The notes below the pieces were generated by a model. That model was not told where the DNA came from, searched no databases, and saw only the letters and a program-made list of their open reading frames with translations. DNA of 64,000 bases, taken from the NCBI GenBank assembly GCA_947589075.1, contig CANQBS010000001.1, forward strand, positions 62,001 through 126,000, written 5' to 3'. The DNA comes from an uncultured Acetatifactor sp. GTDB lineage: Bacteria; Bacillota; Clostridia; Lachnospirales; Lachnospiraceae. Shown here piece after piece: positions 41,651 to 50,577 of the stretch (the stretch's first letter is position 1; each line of letters starts with the position of its first letter). A program made the translations under genes and the position numbers.

Positions 41651-42973
41651 ATGAGAATCGTTTTAGTATCCAATTATATCAACCACCATCAGATTCCCTT
41701 CTGTCAGGCCATGTGCAGGCAGGAGGATGTGGATTTTACTTTTATCCAGACGGAACCCATGGAAGAAGAACGGGTGAGGATGGGCTGGCAGAGCGCGGTA
41801 TCATTGCCTTTCCTGAGGCTATTTTATGAAGAACCCCAGGTATGTCGGGAACTCATTGCGGAAAGTGAAGTTGTCATCTTCGGGGGCTGTGAGGATGAAA
41901 GCTATATTGTGGAAAGACTGCAGGCCGGAAAACCCGTTGTCCGTTACAGTGAAAGATTATATAAAGAAGGGCAGTGGAAGGCTGTTTCCCCCAGAGGACT
42001 GTTAAAGAAATATAAGGATCATGTGAAATACCGCAGGGCGCCGGTATATCTGCTCTGCGCCGGGGCCTATGTGGCGGATGATTTCCATATCATCAGGGCT
42101 TATCCGGGTAAAATGTACAGGTGGGGGTATTTCCCTGAGAAAAAAGAATATGATCTGGAAAAACTGTTCAGGGAAAAGGGCTATTCCCGGGAGGACGTTT
42201 CTGAGGCAGAAAGGAAAAAGAGCGTTCAGGTTCCCTATATACTCTGGGCCGGCAGGATGATCGGCTGGAAGCATCCGGAGCTGGCGGTCTATGCGGCAAA
42301 ACGGCTTAAAGACAGGGGAATTCCTTTCCATCTGGATATGGCGGGGGGCGGAGCGCTGGAGAAGAGGATCAAAGAGCTGACAGAGCGCCTGGAATTAACG
42401 GAGGAAGTGACGCTTACAGGATTCCGTACGCCGACGCAGATCAGAGAGATGATGGAACGGGCCGATATCTGCCTGATCACCAGCGACCGGAAGGAAGGCT
42501 GGGGCGCCGTGGTAAATGAGGCCATGAACAGCGGGTGTGCGGTCATTGCAGATCATATGGTTGGGGCGGTTCCCTATCTGATCCGGCATGGAAAAAACGG
42601 GATGATCTACCGGGACGGAGATTCGGAGCAGCTGTACGAGATCGCCGCACGTCTGGCCTGCGATCCGGAAATGCGCAGAAAATTGGGAGAAGGAGCGTAT
42701 CGGACCATCGTGGAGGTATGGAATCCGGAAACGGCGGCTGCGAACCTGATGAAGCTGCTGGCAGAGATTGGAATCGTGCAGCCGCAGGAGAGCGGCGGAA
42801 GAGAGAAAATCGGAAGTTATGCAGATTTGGAACGCGGAAAGGACGAAAAAGGGAGTGAAGGTTCCTCTTTGGAGGATCCGGATCTGACCGGACCCTGTTC
42901 CCCGGCGCCGGTGATCCATGAGAGGCTTATGTACCGACATTTGATGAGAGATCCAGTGAAAGAGATCCGATGA
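41651..42973 (+). CDS. Family 4 glycosyltransferase
   Basis: 440 aa from the ATG at 41651 (a GTG at 41603 in the track gives 16 more, weakly supported residues). Signatures: RIVLVSNYINHHQIPFC, YILWAGRMIGWKHPELAVYAAKR (donor domain), LDMAGGGALEKRI, VTLTGFRTPTQIREMMERADIC and the E-x7-E motif EGWGAVVNEAMNSGC. The C-terminal 50 residues are charged and of low complexity (ERGKDEKGSEGSSLEDPDL), and the last codons and the following bases form a 14-nt repeat. Confidence 0.88.
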   Translation: MRIVLVSNYINHHQIPFCQAMCRQEDVDFTFIQTEPMEEERVRMGWQSAVSLPFLRLFYEEPQVCRELIAESEVVIFGGCEDESYIVERLQAGKPVVRYSERLYKEGQWKAVSPRGLLKKYKDHVKYRRAPVYLLCAGAYVADDFHIIRAYPGKMYRWGYFPEKKEYDLEKLFREKGYSREDVSEAERKKSVQVPYILWAGRMIGWKHPELAVYAAKRLKDRGIPFHLDMAGGGALEKRIKELTERLELTEEVTLTGFRTPTQIREMMERADICLITSDRKEGWGAVVNEAMNSGCAVIADHMVGAVPYLIRHGKNGMIYRDGDSEQLYEIAARLACDPEMRRKLGEGAYRTIVEVWNPETAAANLMKLLAEIGIVQPQESGGREKIGSYADLERGKDEKGSEGSSLEDPDLTGPCSPAPVIHERLMYRHLMRDPVKEIR

Positions 42974-43010
42974 AAGAAATCTGATGAAAGAGATCTGATG
43001 CAAGATATTT
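42943..43010 (+). repeat. 13-14-nt degenerate tandem repeat at a gene junction
   Basis: Five units resembling GATGAAAGAGATCT (starts at 42943, 42956, 42969, 42983, 42997) cover the end of the GT4 gene and the gap to the next gene. Only the first two are coding. Confidence 0.8.
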
Positions 43011-43023
43011 GAGAAAGGGATCC

Positions 43024-44106
43024 ATGACCGGAAAACGGGCTGTGGATCTCCGACGGAAAGAGGCAGCCGGAATGAATGTTCATGGAAGTCTGGAAGAGGG
43101 AAATTCCCCTCTTGTCAGTATTATTGTACCGGTATATAATGTTATGAGTTATCTCCCCAGATGTGTTGAAACCTTGAAGGGGCAGACCTACCGGAATATA
43201 GAGATTCTTCTGGTGGACGACGGATCTACGGACGGAACGTCCGCACTGTGCGATCGGCTGGAAAAGACAGACAGCAGGATCCGGGTTTTTCATAAGCAGA
43301 ACGGAGGAACTTCTTCCGCCAGAAATCTGGGGATATCAAAGGCTCAGGGAGAATATCTGGGTTTTGTGGACAGCGACGATTACACAGAGAAGGATATGTA
43401 TGAACGGCTGATGTCCGCTGTCCTGCGTTATGGCACGAAAGCGGCCCAGATCGGCAGGGACGAGCTGGACGCTCTGGGAAACAGGATGCCGGATATCTGT
43501 GTTCCGCCCCAGGAGGCAGGGATCATCTCTCAAAAGGATTTCCTGCGGGAGCTGCTGATGCACAGAGGTGACTGTTCCTTTTGTACCAAGCTGATCAGTC
43601 GGGAATGTTTTGAGGGAAGGGGCTTTCCGGAAGGCGTATTGAATGAGGATTTCCGCCTGCTGGTGGAAATGCTGCAGGAGATGGGTCCCATTGTTTCCCT
43701 GCCCGGTTATGCATATCATGTTTGTTATCGCCCGGACAGCAACACTCGTAAGGTGGGGAAGGAAGCCTTTTCCAGGGTATATGGCGACAGTGTGGACAAT
43801 GCTGATCTGGTGTGTGAGATGGTAAAAAAGGGATATCCGGAAGGAACGGAGGCAGATCCTGATATGGTGGCTGTGGCCTTCCGGTTTGAGGTTTTCCAGA
43901 GACTGGAATATCTGCTGCATATCCCCATCGCTCAGATGGAAAAGGAAAACGGGCAGTATCAGACCATTGTCCGCTGGATGAGGGGTAATTTCTTCCGCGC
44001 TTTGGGAAATCCGTATCTGACGGTGAAAAATAAGGTTTATCACCTGCTGTTTGCCATTGCACCGAAGGGGATCCGGGTGGTGCATCGGCGGCTGAAAGGC
44101 TTGTGA
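43024..44106 (+). CDS. Family 2 glycosyltransferase
   Basis: 360 aa from the ATG at 43024 (AAAGGGA upstream; the TTG at 43009 is an alternative). Signatures after a 30-residue lead: VSIIVPVYNVMSYLPRCVE, VDDGSTDGTSALCD, NGGTSSARNLGISKAQGEYLGFVDSDD (metal site), LNEDFRLLVEML (acceptor side). Typical of EpsH/CpsJ-like capsule enzymes. The last 70 residues are hydrophobic-basic and probably contact the membrane. Confidence 0.9.
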   Translation: MTGKRAVDLRRKEAAGMNVHGSLEEGNSPLVSIIVPVYNVMSYLPRCVETLKGQTYRNIEILLVDDGSTDGTSALCDRLEKTDSRIRVFHKQNGGTSSARNLGISKAQGEYLGFVDSDDYTEKDMYERLMSAVLRYGTKAAQIGRDELDALGNRMPDICVPPQEAGIISQKDFLRELLMHRGDCSFCTKLISRECFEGRGFPEGVLNEDFRLLVEMLQEMGPIVSLPGYAYHVCYRPDSNTRKVGKEAFSRVYGDSVDNADLVCEMVKKGYPEGTEADPDMVAVAFRFEVFQRLEYLLHIPIAQMEKENGQYQTIVRWMRGNFFRALGNPYLTVKNKVYHLLFAIAPKGIRVVHRRLKGL

Positions 44107-44149
44107 AGAGTTCGTCATTGCGAGGGTTTGTGAAAGGCTGGGAGGTATT

Positions 44150-44791
44150 ATGTATCAGAAAATAAAAAGAGGGATGGATTTTATCCTTTCCCTGGCGGGT
44201 ATCCTCATATTGTTTCCCTTTTTGATCATTCTTGCAGCCGTTATCAAGCTGGATTCTCCTGGCCCGGTCTTTTTCAGACAAAAGAGGGTGGGAATCCATA
44301 AAACATATTTTCAGATCCTGAAATTCCGCACCATGAGGAGCGATACCCCAAAGGACACGCCTACTCATTTGCTGAAGAATCCGGAACAGTATATTACAAA
44401 GACCGGAAGGTTTTTACGCAGGACAAGTCTGGATGAGCTGCCCCAGATCTTCAATATCCTGAAGGGAGATATGTCCATCGTAGGACCGAGACCGGCGCTG
44501 TGGAACCAGTATGATCTGATCGCGGAACGTGATAAATACGGAGCCAATGATGTCCGGCCCGGGCTGACCGGATGGGCGCAGATCAATGGCCGGGATGAAC
44601 TGGAGATACCGGTAAAAGCCGGTCTGGACGGGGAATATGTGAGAAAAATGGGTCTGCTCATGGATCTCAGATGCTTCTTCGGCACCTTCTTAAGCGTCCT
44701 GCGGGAGGACGGGGTCGTAGAAGGCGGTACCGGAGCCATGAAGGAGGAAACTGCAGGGAATGACGAAAAGAATATTGATCACGGGTTATAA
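44150..44791 (+). CDS. Short (PglC/WcaJ-core) polyprenyl-phosphate sugar-1-phosphate transferase
   Basis: 213 aa, the minimal monotopic type: one N-terminal membrane hairpin (FILSLAGILILFPFLIILAAV, about residues 11-31), then the catalytic core LDSPGPVFFRQKRVG, KFRTM, RRTSLDELPQIFNILKGDMSIVGPRPA and GLTGWAQINGRDELEI. It would initiate a glycan with a UDP-sugar phosphate. It overlaps the epimerase gene by 32 bases, so the epimerase probably makes its sugar or another early one. It is the second initiating enzyme in the window. Confidence 0.93.
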   Translation: MYQKIKRGMDFILSLAGILILFPFLIILAAVIKLDSPGPVFFRQKRVGIHKTYFQILKFRTMRSDTPKDTPTHLLKNPEQYITKTGRFLRRTSLDELPQIFNILKGDMSIVGPRPALWNQYDLIAERDKYGANDVRPGLTGWAQINGRDELEIPVKAGLDGEYVRKMGLLMDLRCFFGTFLSVLREDGVVEGGTGAMKEETAGNDEKNIDHGL

Positions 44792-45671
44792 CAGTTATAT
44801 CGGTACCAGTGTAGAACGGTATCTGGTGCGATACAATGCCGATCTTGGCAGGGAAGAGTACCGGATTGATACGATTGCCCAAAGGGATGATACCTGGGAA
44901 GATCATAATTTTTCGCCGTATGATACGGTATTCCATGTGTCAGGCATCGCACATTCCGATGTGGAGAAAACGGCGAAGAGCGAAAAGTCCCTATATGATC
45001 AGGTAAATTGTGATCTGGCAGTCCGGACAGCTGTCAAAGCGAAGGCCCAGGGCGTGCATCAGTTTATTTTTATGAGCAGCGTGATCGTTTATGGAGAAAG
45101 TGCACCTGTGGGCTGTACAAAACATATCACAGAGCATACGCTCTGTGCTCCTGCCAATTTCTATGGGGACAGTAAACTGCAGGCGGAGAAGAGGCTGAAG
45201 GAACTGGAGGAAGGGGATTTTCATGTGGCGGTTCTGAGAGCTCCATTTATTTATGGAAGGGGTTGTAAGGGCAATTATCCCCTGATGGCGGGCCTCGCAA
45301 AAAGGATGCCTTTTTTCCCGGATATTGAAAACCAGCGCAGTATGTTATATATAGAAAACCTTGCAGAATTTGTTCGGATGCTGATTGATGACGGGAGAGG
45401 AGGACTTTTCTTCCCCCAGAATCGGGAGTATACCACCACCTCTCAGATGGTGCAGCTGATCGGGATGGCAAATGGCCGCAGGATCCGTTTGTGGGGGATT
45501 TTGAACCCGTTGGTGAGATTCATATCCAAAATGCCGGGAAAAGCCGGGAAAATGGCGAATAAGGCTTTTGGAAGCCTGACTGTGGACCAGACTCTGAGCA
45601 CGAAGGATTTTTCAGGATACCAGATCTTTTCGCTGAAGGAAAGCATCATGCGTACGGAGGGAAAAGTTTGA
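44760..45671 (+). CDS. NAD-dependent nucleotide-sugar epimerase/dehydratase (SDR)
   Basis: 303 aa extended SDR. Dinucleotide motif GYNSYIG near residue 9, the Ser of MSSVIVYGE and the catalytic YGDSK (Tyr and Lys, near 140). The family interconverts C4 (or C6) configurations of UDP-sugars; the exact reaction is not readable. Overlap with the short sugar transferase by 32 bases supports joint work, a pairing also seen for PglC-type enzymes in other loci. A TTG start of the next gene overlaps its stop. Confidence 0.88.
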   Translation: MTKRILITGYNSYIGTSVERYLVRYNADLGREEYRIDTIAQRDDTWEDHNFSPYDTVFHVSGIAHSDVEKTAKSEKSLYDQVNCDLAVRTAVKAKAQGVHQFIFMSSVIVYGESAPVGCTKHITEHTLCAPANFYGDSKLQAEKRLKELEEGDFHVAVLRAPFIYGRGCKGNYPLMAGLAKRMPFFPDIENQRSMLYIENLAEFVRMLIDDGRGGLFFPQNREYTTTSQMVQLIGMANGRRIRLWGILNPLVRFISKMPGKAGKMANKAFGSLTVDQTLSTKDFSGYQIFSLKESIMRTEGKV

Positions 45672-46423
45672 AGATATCAGTTATTACGGTGGCATATAAC
45701 AGTGAGAGGACAATAGCCCGCACTATCGAGTCTGTGCTGGGACAGACCTGTATTGAAAAATACCCTGATACCCTGGAATATCTTATCATTGACGGCGCAA
45801 GCAGTGACAGGACAGTGGAGATCGCGAAAGATTACAGGGAGTTGTTTGAAGGGAAAAGGGCGGAATACCGTATCTTAAGTGAGCCTGACGGCGGAATTTA
45901 TGATGCTATGAACAAAGGGATCCGGCTGGCTTCCGGGGATGTGATCGGAATCCTGAACAGTGATGACTGGTACGAAGAGGATACTCTGGAGACAGTGATA
46001 CATACCTTTGAGAAGACAGACTGTGATCTGATGTTTGCGGATATCCGGATGCACAGAGAGGATGGCAGTACTTTTATAAAAAAAGCGAGACAAAGAAGTT
46101 TTCAGACTTCCAGGGACTGGAATCACCCTACCACTTTTGTGAAGGCTGGTCTCTATAAGGAATACCCTTTCCGCAATCTGGGAATTCACGATGACTATGG
46201 CTTTTATTTGCAGATGAGGAAGCTGGGGGTCCGGATCGTGACGGTGAACAAGGTACTGGCCGACTTCAGAATGGGCGGGGCGAGTAACCACAGGAGTTTT
46301 AAGGAAGCTCTCAGGAGAATTAAGGACAGGTATTTGTACTGCTACAGAATCAATGGTTACAGCCGGTGGTATTTGTTGGAGTGTGTGGCAATCGAACTGG
46401 GGAAGATGGTGCTGGCAGGTTGA
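45668..46423 (+). CDS. Family 2 glycosyltransferase, WcaE-like
   Basis: 251 aa, TTG start at 45668 with GGAGGG nine bases upstream and overlapping the previous stop. Signatures: ISVITVAYNSERTIARTIESV, IDGASSDRT, EPDGGIYDAMNKGIRLASGD and LNSDDWYEED (metal site). Same subgroup as the enzyme at 37769. Later HPTTFVKAGLYKEYPF is also typical of that subgroup. Confidence 0.92.
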   Translation: MKISVITVAYNSERTIARTIESVLGQTCIEKYPDTLEYLIIDGASSDRTVEIAKDYRELFEGKRAEYRILSEPDGGIYDAMNKGIRLASGDVIGILNSDDWYEEDTLETVIHTFEKTDCDLMFADIRMHREDGSTFIKKARQRSFQTSRDWNHPTTFVKAGLYKEYPFRNLGIHDDYGFYLQMRKLGVRIVTVNKVLADFRMGGASNHRSFKEALRRIKDRYLYCYRINGYSRWYLLECVAIELGKMVLAG

Positions 46424-46498
46424 TCGGTGATCAAAACCGCAGCATGAAAAGCACGGACAGGGTGCGGCCCGACTCTTTGTGTTTATTGGAGGAATCAG

Positions 46499-47632
46499 GT
46501 GAAAATAGGGATCGATTTATTATGGGTCAGACCCGGGATATGCGGCGGGACAGAATCTTATATCAGAAATCTGATGGAAGGTTTTGGAACCTATGATTCG
46601 AAGAATGAATATTTGCTGTTTGTGACGAGGGATAATCGCTATAGCTTTGAAAAATATAGTCGGTATTCAAATATGCAGTTATATGAATGCGCCGTGGATT
46701 GCAGTGTGCAGGCAAAACGAATACTGTGGGAAAATCTGCATTTGGACAGAATAGCGGTAAAACTGCAGGTCGATGTAATGTTCATCCCGGTGTACAGCAA
46801 GCCTGTGACTTATGGGAGCGGAATCCCTTATGTATGTGTGATCCACGATCTGCAGGCTCTTCATTATCCCCAATATTTTCCATGGATAAAGAGAATCTTC
46901 TTCCGGCTTATGTGGTGGTTCGCCTGCAGGACGGCGAAAAGGGTTATTGTGATTTCAAAATTTGGGGAGAGGGATTTGATCTCCAGGTACCCCTTTGCGG
47001 GAAATCGGGTAAAGGTGATTTATAATCCGGTGACCGGCACAGCGGAAAGCCTGTCAGAGGAAGCGGAGAGAGTAAGCTGGTCGGAGATCTCCCGTAAATA
47101 TGGGATTAAGAAGGACGGGTTCTTTTATTGTGTCAGCTCCCTGCTGCCTCATAAGAATCTTCCTACAGTGTTAAAAGCCATATCCCTTATAAAAAAGGAG
47201 AATCCGGAAGTGAAGCTCGTCCTCAGCGGTGTCGGGAAACGTGATCGGTTTTTTGATGACATGATTAGTGGACTGGGACTTGAGGAAACGGTGATCCATA
47301 CAGGATATATTTCCGATATGGAAAGGGATTGCTTATATGAAAATTGCCATATGTTTTTATTTCCCAGCATTTTCGAAGGTTTCGGCATGCCTCCTATCGA
47401 AGCTATGCGGAAGGGTAAACGGGTGGTTATGACTCGGGAAAGCTGCCTGGAAGAGGTAACAGAGGGCAGGGCTGTTTATGTGAAAGATCCATTTGACGAA
47501 GAGGAATGGGTACGCAGGATTAAAGATGCAGAAAAGATGGAAGAAAAGATTGAGATTTTTGAAAATTATAGTCTGAATAATGTTACCGAACAGTATATTC
47601 AGGTTTTAACTGATTGTGCCGCCATGAAATAA
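46499..47632 (+). CDS. Family 4 glycosyltransferase
   Basis: 377 aa, GTG start with GGAGGAATCAG upstream. GT-B signatures: IGIDLLWVRPGICGGTESY (start of the WbaZ/mannosyltransferase-like group), VIHDLQALHYPQYF, RVIVISKFGERDL, SSLLPHKNLPTVLKAI, LVLSGVGKRD, and the donor motif PSIFEGFGMPPIEAMRKG. It is the last gene of locus A before a hairpin and the change in base composition. Confidence 0.93.
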   Translation: MKIGIDLLWVRPGICGGTESYIRNLMEGFGTYDSKNEYLLFVTRDNRYSFEKYSRYSNMQLYECAVDCSVQAKRILWENLHLDRIAVKLQVDVMFIPVYSKPVTYGSGIPYVCVIHDLQALHYPQYFPWIKRIFFRLMWWFACRTAKRVIVISKFGERDLISRYPFAGNRVKVIYNPVTGTAESLSEEAERVSWSEISRKYGIKKDGFFYCVSSLLPHKNLPTVLKAISLIKKENPEVKLVLSGVGKRDRFFDDMISGLGLEETVIHTGYISDMERDCLYENCHMFLFPSIFEGFGMPPIEAMRKGKRVVMTRESCLEEVTEGRAVYVKDPFDEEEWVRRIKDAEKMEEKIEIFENYSLNNVTEQYIQVLTDCAAMK

Positions 47633-47650
47633 TGGATATTATTTCGGATG

Positions 47651-47678
47651 TTCCGGTGCGGGATTGCATGCACCGGAA
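47651..47678 (+). terminator. Hairpin at the end of locus A, possible terminator
   Basis: TTCCGGTGC and GCACCGGAA form a 9-bp stem with a 10-base loop, 18 bases after the last stop codon. The following T content is low (ATGTATGTT), so the terminator call is tentative. Confidence 0.5.
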
Positions 47679-47716
47679 ATGTATGTTAACATTATACGGA
47701 AAAGGGGAAACAAATA

Positions 47717-47746
47717 TGGACTTGAATTGAAAAATGATATTACAAT
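47717..47746 (+). promoter_or_regulatory. Possible promoter of locus B
   Basis: TGGACT, 18 bases, TACAAT (five of six at -10). It lies 74 bases before the flippase start. Confidence 0.4.
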
Positions 47747-47820
47747 AGAGTGAAATCTAGAAAGCAAGATATGCAGAAAAATCAGGTAATTCAAACAGTG
47801 CTAGAAGAAAAGGATGCTAT

Positions 47821-49341
47821 ATGCAGAGAACAAAGCGTTCAATTATCAATGTGCTTACTACAGTCGGCACAAATTTCATTATTTTATTTACGGCATTTGC
47901 GGTACAGCGGACCCTGGTTATTACCATGGGAACGGATTATAATGGGGTTAATGGTCTGTTTAGCAGTATTCTTTCTATGCTGTCCCTGACTGATATGGGG
48001 ATTGGAACAGCAATTATCTGTCATATGTATAAGCCAGTAGCTGAAAGAAATTTCAACAGAATAAATTCTCTGCTCCGTTTTTACAAATTATGTTATATTG
48101 GAATATCCGGCATGATAATGGTGATTGGCCTTGCAATTTCCTGCTTTCTTCCGGAGCTGATTGGGGAAACAACGATTCATGATAATATCTATTTAATTTT
48201 TGGCCTCTTTCTGTTTGATTGTCTGTGTACTTATTTTCTAGCTTATCGGAAATCTCTGTTGTATGCTGATTTGATGAGTCACGTTGCAGATCTGATTTAT
48301 TTTGCAGTTTATTTGGTACAAAATGTTTTACAGATTTATGTCCTGTTGGTATTTCGGAGTTATATTTTGTTTCTGATCATAAAAAGCCTAGGGAAAATTG
48401 TTGCTAATATATTTATTTCTGTTTATATCCGAAATAAATATCCCTTTATCAAAACGAAGAGAATAAACCCTCTGGACAAAGAAACGCAGAAGGATATTTT
48501 TCAAAAGGTAAGAGGGCTTATTTTCCATAAAATGGGAAAGATTTTAGTAACGGGAAGCGATAGTCTAGTAATCACCGGTGTATTGGGTATTGCTGCAATG
48601 AGTCTATACACCAATTATCATTTGATTATCTCTGGAGTCCTAGCTCTGTTTATCAGAATTTTTGAAACCTTAACCAACAGTGTTGGAAATTTTTTGATTC
48701 ACAGTACGCAGGAAGGAAGATTGGATATTTATAAAAAAATTGATTTCCTTAATTTTTGGTGTTTTGGCTGCATGACTATTGGAATGTATGCGGTCATCCA
48801 ACCTTTGGTTTTATTGTGGATGGGGGAAGCTTTTTTGCTTGATAAGCAGGTGATTTTTGTGCTGGCGGTTAATTTTTACCTGGAAGGAGCAAGGGCATCA
48901 GTTGCAACATTTAAAGAATCAGCAGGAATTTTTCATCCAGATCGACGGATCCCGCTTATTGAAGCGTTATTTAATTTGGCTTTTTCGATTATATTTGCCA
49001 GAAGTCTTGGGATGGCAGGAGTCTTCTTGGGAACGGTTTTTAGTTCAGGAATTGTTTTTTTATACAGCTATCCTAGATATGTCTGCAGACCGCTCTTTGG
49101 TATGAATTATTGGGAATATGTATCTGGTTTTCTTAAGCATTTATCGGTGATTCTGGCGGCTTTATTGCTTACTGAAGGCTGTATAAGGTGTCTGGAGACT
49201 TGGAATCCTTGGATAAGGTTTTTATTGTCGGGAACATTAGCGGTTTTGATATTTCATGGGATTTTCTTTGTTATATATGGAAGATGCGAGGAACTTAAGT
49301 ATTACATAAAACTATTGTATCATAGAATTTGGGAAAAATAG
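47821..49341 (+). CDS. wzx: Wzx-type polysaccharide flippase (MOP family)
   Basis: 506 aa with about twelve to fourteen membrane helices. The N-terminus (INVLTTVGTNFIILFTAFAVQRTLV, GTDYNGVNGLFSSILSMLSLTDMGIG) fits the Wzx/RfbX group. A later VTGSDSLVITGVLGIAAMSLYTNYHL segment is also typical. It moves undecaprenyl-diphosphate-linked repeat units across the membrane. It is the only flippase in the window, so it may serve both loci. AAAAGG lies before the ATG. Confidence 0.9.
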   Translation: MQRTKRSIINVLTTVGTNFIILFTAFAVQRTLVITMGTDYNGVNGLFSSILSMLSLTDMGIGTAIICHMYKPVAERNFNRINSLLRFYKLCYIGISGMIMVIGLAISCFLPELIGETTIHDNIYLIFGLFLFDCLCTYFLAYRKSLLYADLMSHVADLIYFAVYLVQNVLQIYVLLVFRSYILFLIIKSLGKIVANIFISVYIRNKYPFIKTKRINPLDKETQKDIFQKVRGLIFHKMGKILVTGSDSLVITGVLGIAAMSLYTNYHLIISGVLALFIRIFETLTNSVGNFLIHSTQEGRLDIYKKIDFLNFWCFGCMTIGMYAVIQPLVLLWMGEAFLLDKQVIFVLAVNFYLEGARASVATFKESAGIFHPDRRIPLIEALFNLAFSIIFARSLGMAGVFLGTVFSSGIVFLYSYPRYVCRPLFGMNYWEYVSGFLKHLSVILAALLLTEGCIRCLETWNPWIRFLLSGTLAVLIFHGIFFVIYGRCEELKYYIKLLYHRIWEK

Positions 49342-49357
49342 GAAGGATAGGGATAAA

Positions 49358-50515
49358 ATGTTGCTGGAGTTCAGAAGAAAAATAAGCCAATATCAAGAAA
49401 CTATGTATATGGTCTTTATCTTATTGATGGTCGCGCTGACTTCAGCAGGCTTTAATTCTGAGGACAAATTGTATAAAATTGTTTTCATTTTTGCGGCGCT
49501 TTTTTTATTTTTAAAATTAATAGTTACTGATTACTCCATAAAAGAGATAATGTGGATGGCGGTAATCGTGCTGTTATTAGGGATAAATTTCCTGCGGAAT
49601 GGTGAGAGAACGCTTCTGTTGACGGTTCTGGGTATTTTAGGGGCTAAAAATGTAAATATTAATAAAATTTTTTTATATGCCTTGTGGATAAAGGTTGTAC
49701 TTACGATAGGAACAATTTCCCTGGCGGCGGCGGGAATCATCGAAAATGAAATGGTTACGCTTCCTAAGGGTGACGTTTATATAGATTTATATTGCTTTGG
49801 GTATCTGCAGCCTAATATCGCGTATGCGAATTTATTTTCAATTTTTGTTCTGGCAATTTTGGCATATCGTGATAAATTAAAATGGTACATTTACGTGGGT
49901 TTCTCCTTATTGATGGTCGGGGCATATAAAATTTTGGTCTGCAGGACGGGGTTATTGGTGTGGGGAGTATTATGTGTAATGTTTTTGATCTACCATATAT
50001 TAAAAAGATCAAAAAACAGACAGATTATGAAGGGATATTTGGCGTCATTATGTCTGGCGCCTGTCATGTTGGCGGTGCTATCTTTTGTTCTGCCGTTATG
50101 GGGGGCGAATAACGAAGCAATTGGCAGATTATTAACGCATTTTCTGACCGGAAGAATGCGCATCATCCATGAATATTTAAAAGATGTTGGAATACTGGTA
50201 TTGGGACATATTCCCCGGCAGGATTTTGATAACAGTTATTTTCATATATGGTACAATTATGGCAGTATATTATTTTTCATTTTTATGTTTGTATTTATAC
50301 GATCAATATGGTATTGTATTAGGAAAAAGAAAAATTATGAAGTGATAATTCTCAGCGTTATGTCTCTATATGCTTTTATGGAAAAATTTCCGCTTAGCAT
50401 AGCATGGAATTTGTCTTTGTTATTGTTGACAGGAAACATCTTTGGAGAAGAAGCTGCGCTGCAAACTAATGGAAATAGCCTGGATAGGGAAGAAAAGAAA
50501 GAAGATATGCAATAG
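49358..50515 (+). CDS. Wzy-like polysaccharide polymerase membrane protein
   Basis: 385 aa with about ten membrane helices (MVFILLMVALTSAGF, IVFIFAALFLFLKLIV, IMWMAVIVLLLGINFL, AYANLFSIFVLAILAY, CLAPVMLAVLSFVLPLW) and an outer loop with a Phe-Asn-Ser-Tyr-like motif (DFDNSYFHIWYNYG). Low sequence identity is usual for Wzy, so the call rests on topology and position right after wzx and before the initiating transferase. Confidence 0.72.
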   Translation: MLLEFRRKISQYQETMYMVFILLMVALTSAGFNSEDKLYKIVFIFAALFLFLKLIVTDYSIKEIMWMAVIVLLLGINFLRNGERTLLLTVLGILGAKNVNINKIFLYALWIKVVLTIGTISLAAAGIIENEMVTLPKGDVYIDLYCFGYLQPNIAYANLFSIFVLAILAYRDKLKWYIYVGFSLLMVGAYKILVCRTGLLVWGVLCVMFLIYHILKRSKNRQIMKGYLASLCLAPVMLAVLSFVLPLWGANNEAIGRLLTHFLTGRMRIIHEYLKDVGILVLGHIPRQDFDNSYFHIWYNYGSILFFIFMFVFIRSIWYCIRKKKNYEVIILSVMSLYAFMEKFPLSIAWNLSLLLLTGNIFGEEAALQTNGNSLDREEKKEDMQ

Positions 50516-50577
50516 GGTTATATCTTCGACGGGTTAAGAGGAACACATTCAGTGAAGGGAAATGACAGGTAGTCTAT

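Noticed and set aside
42943-43010. Five-unit repeat as a CRISPR array
   Set aside because: Units are 13-14 nt and directly adjacent without spacers, so it is a simple tandem repeat.
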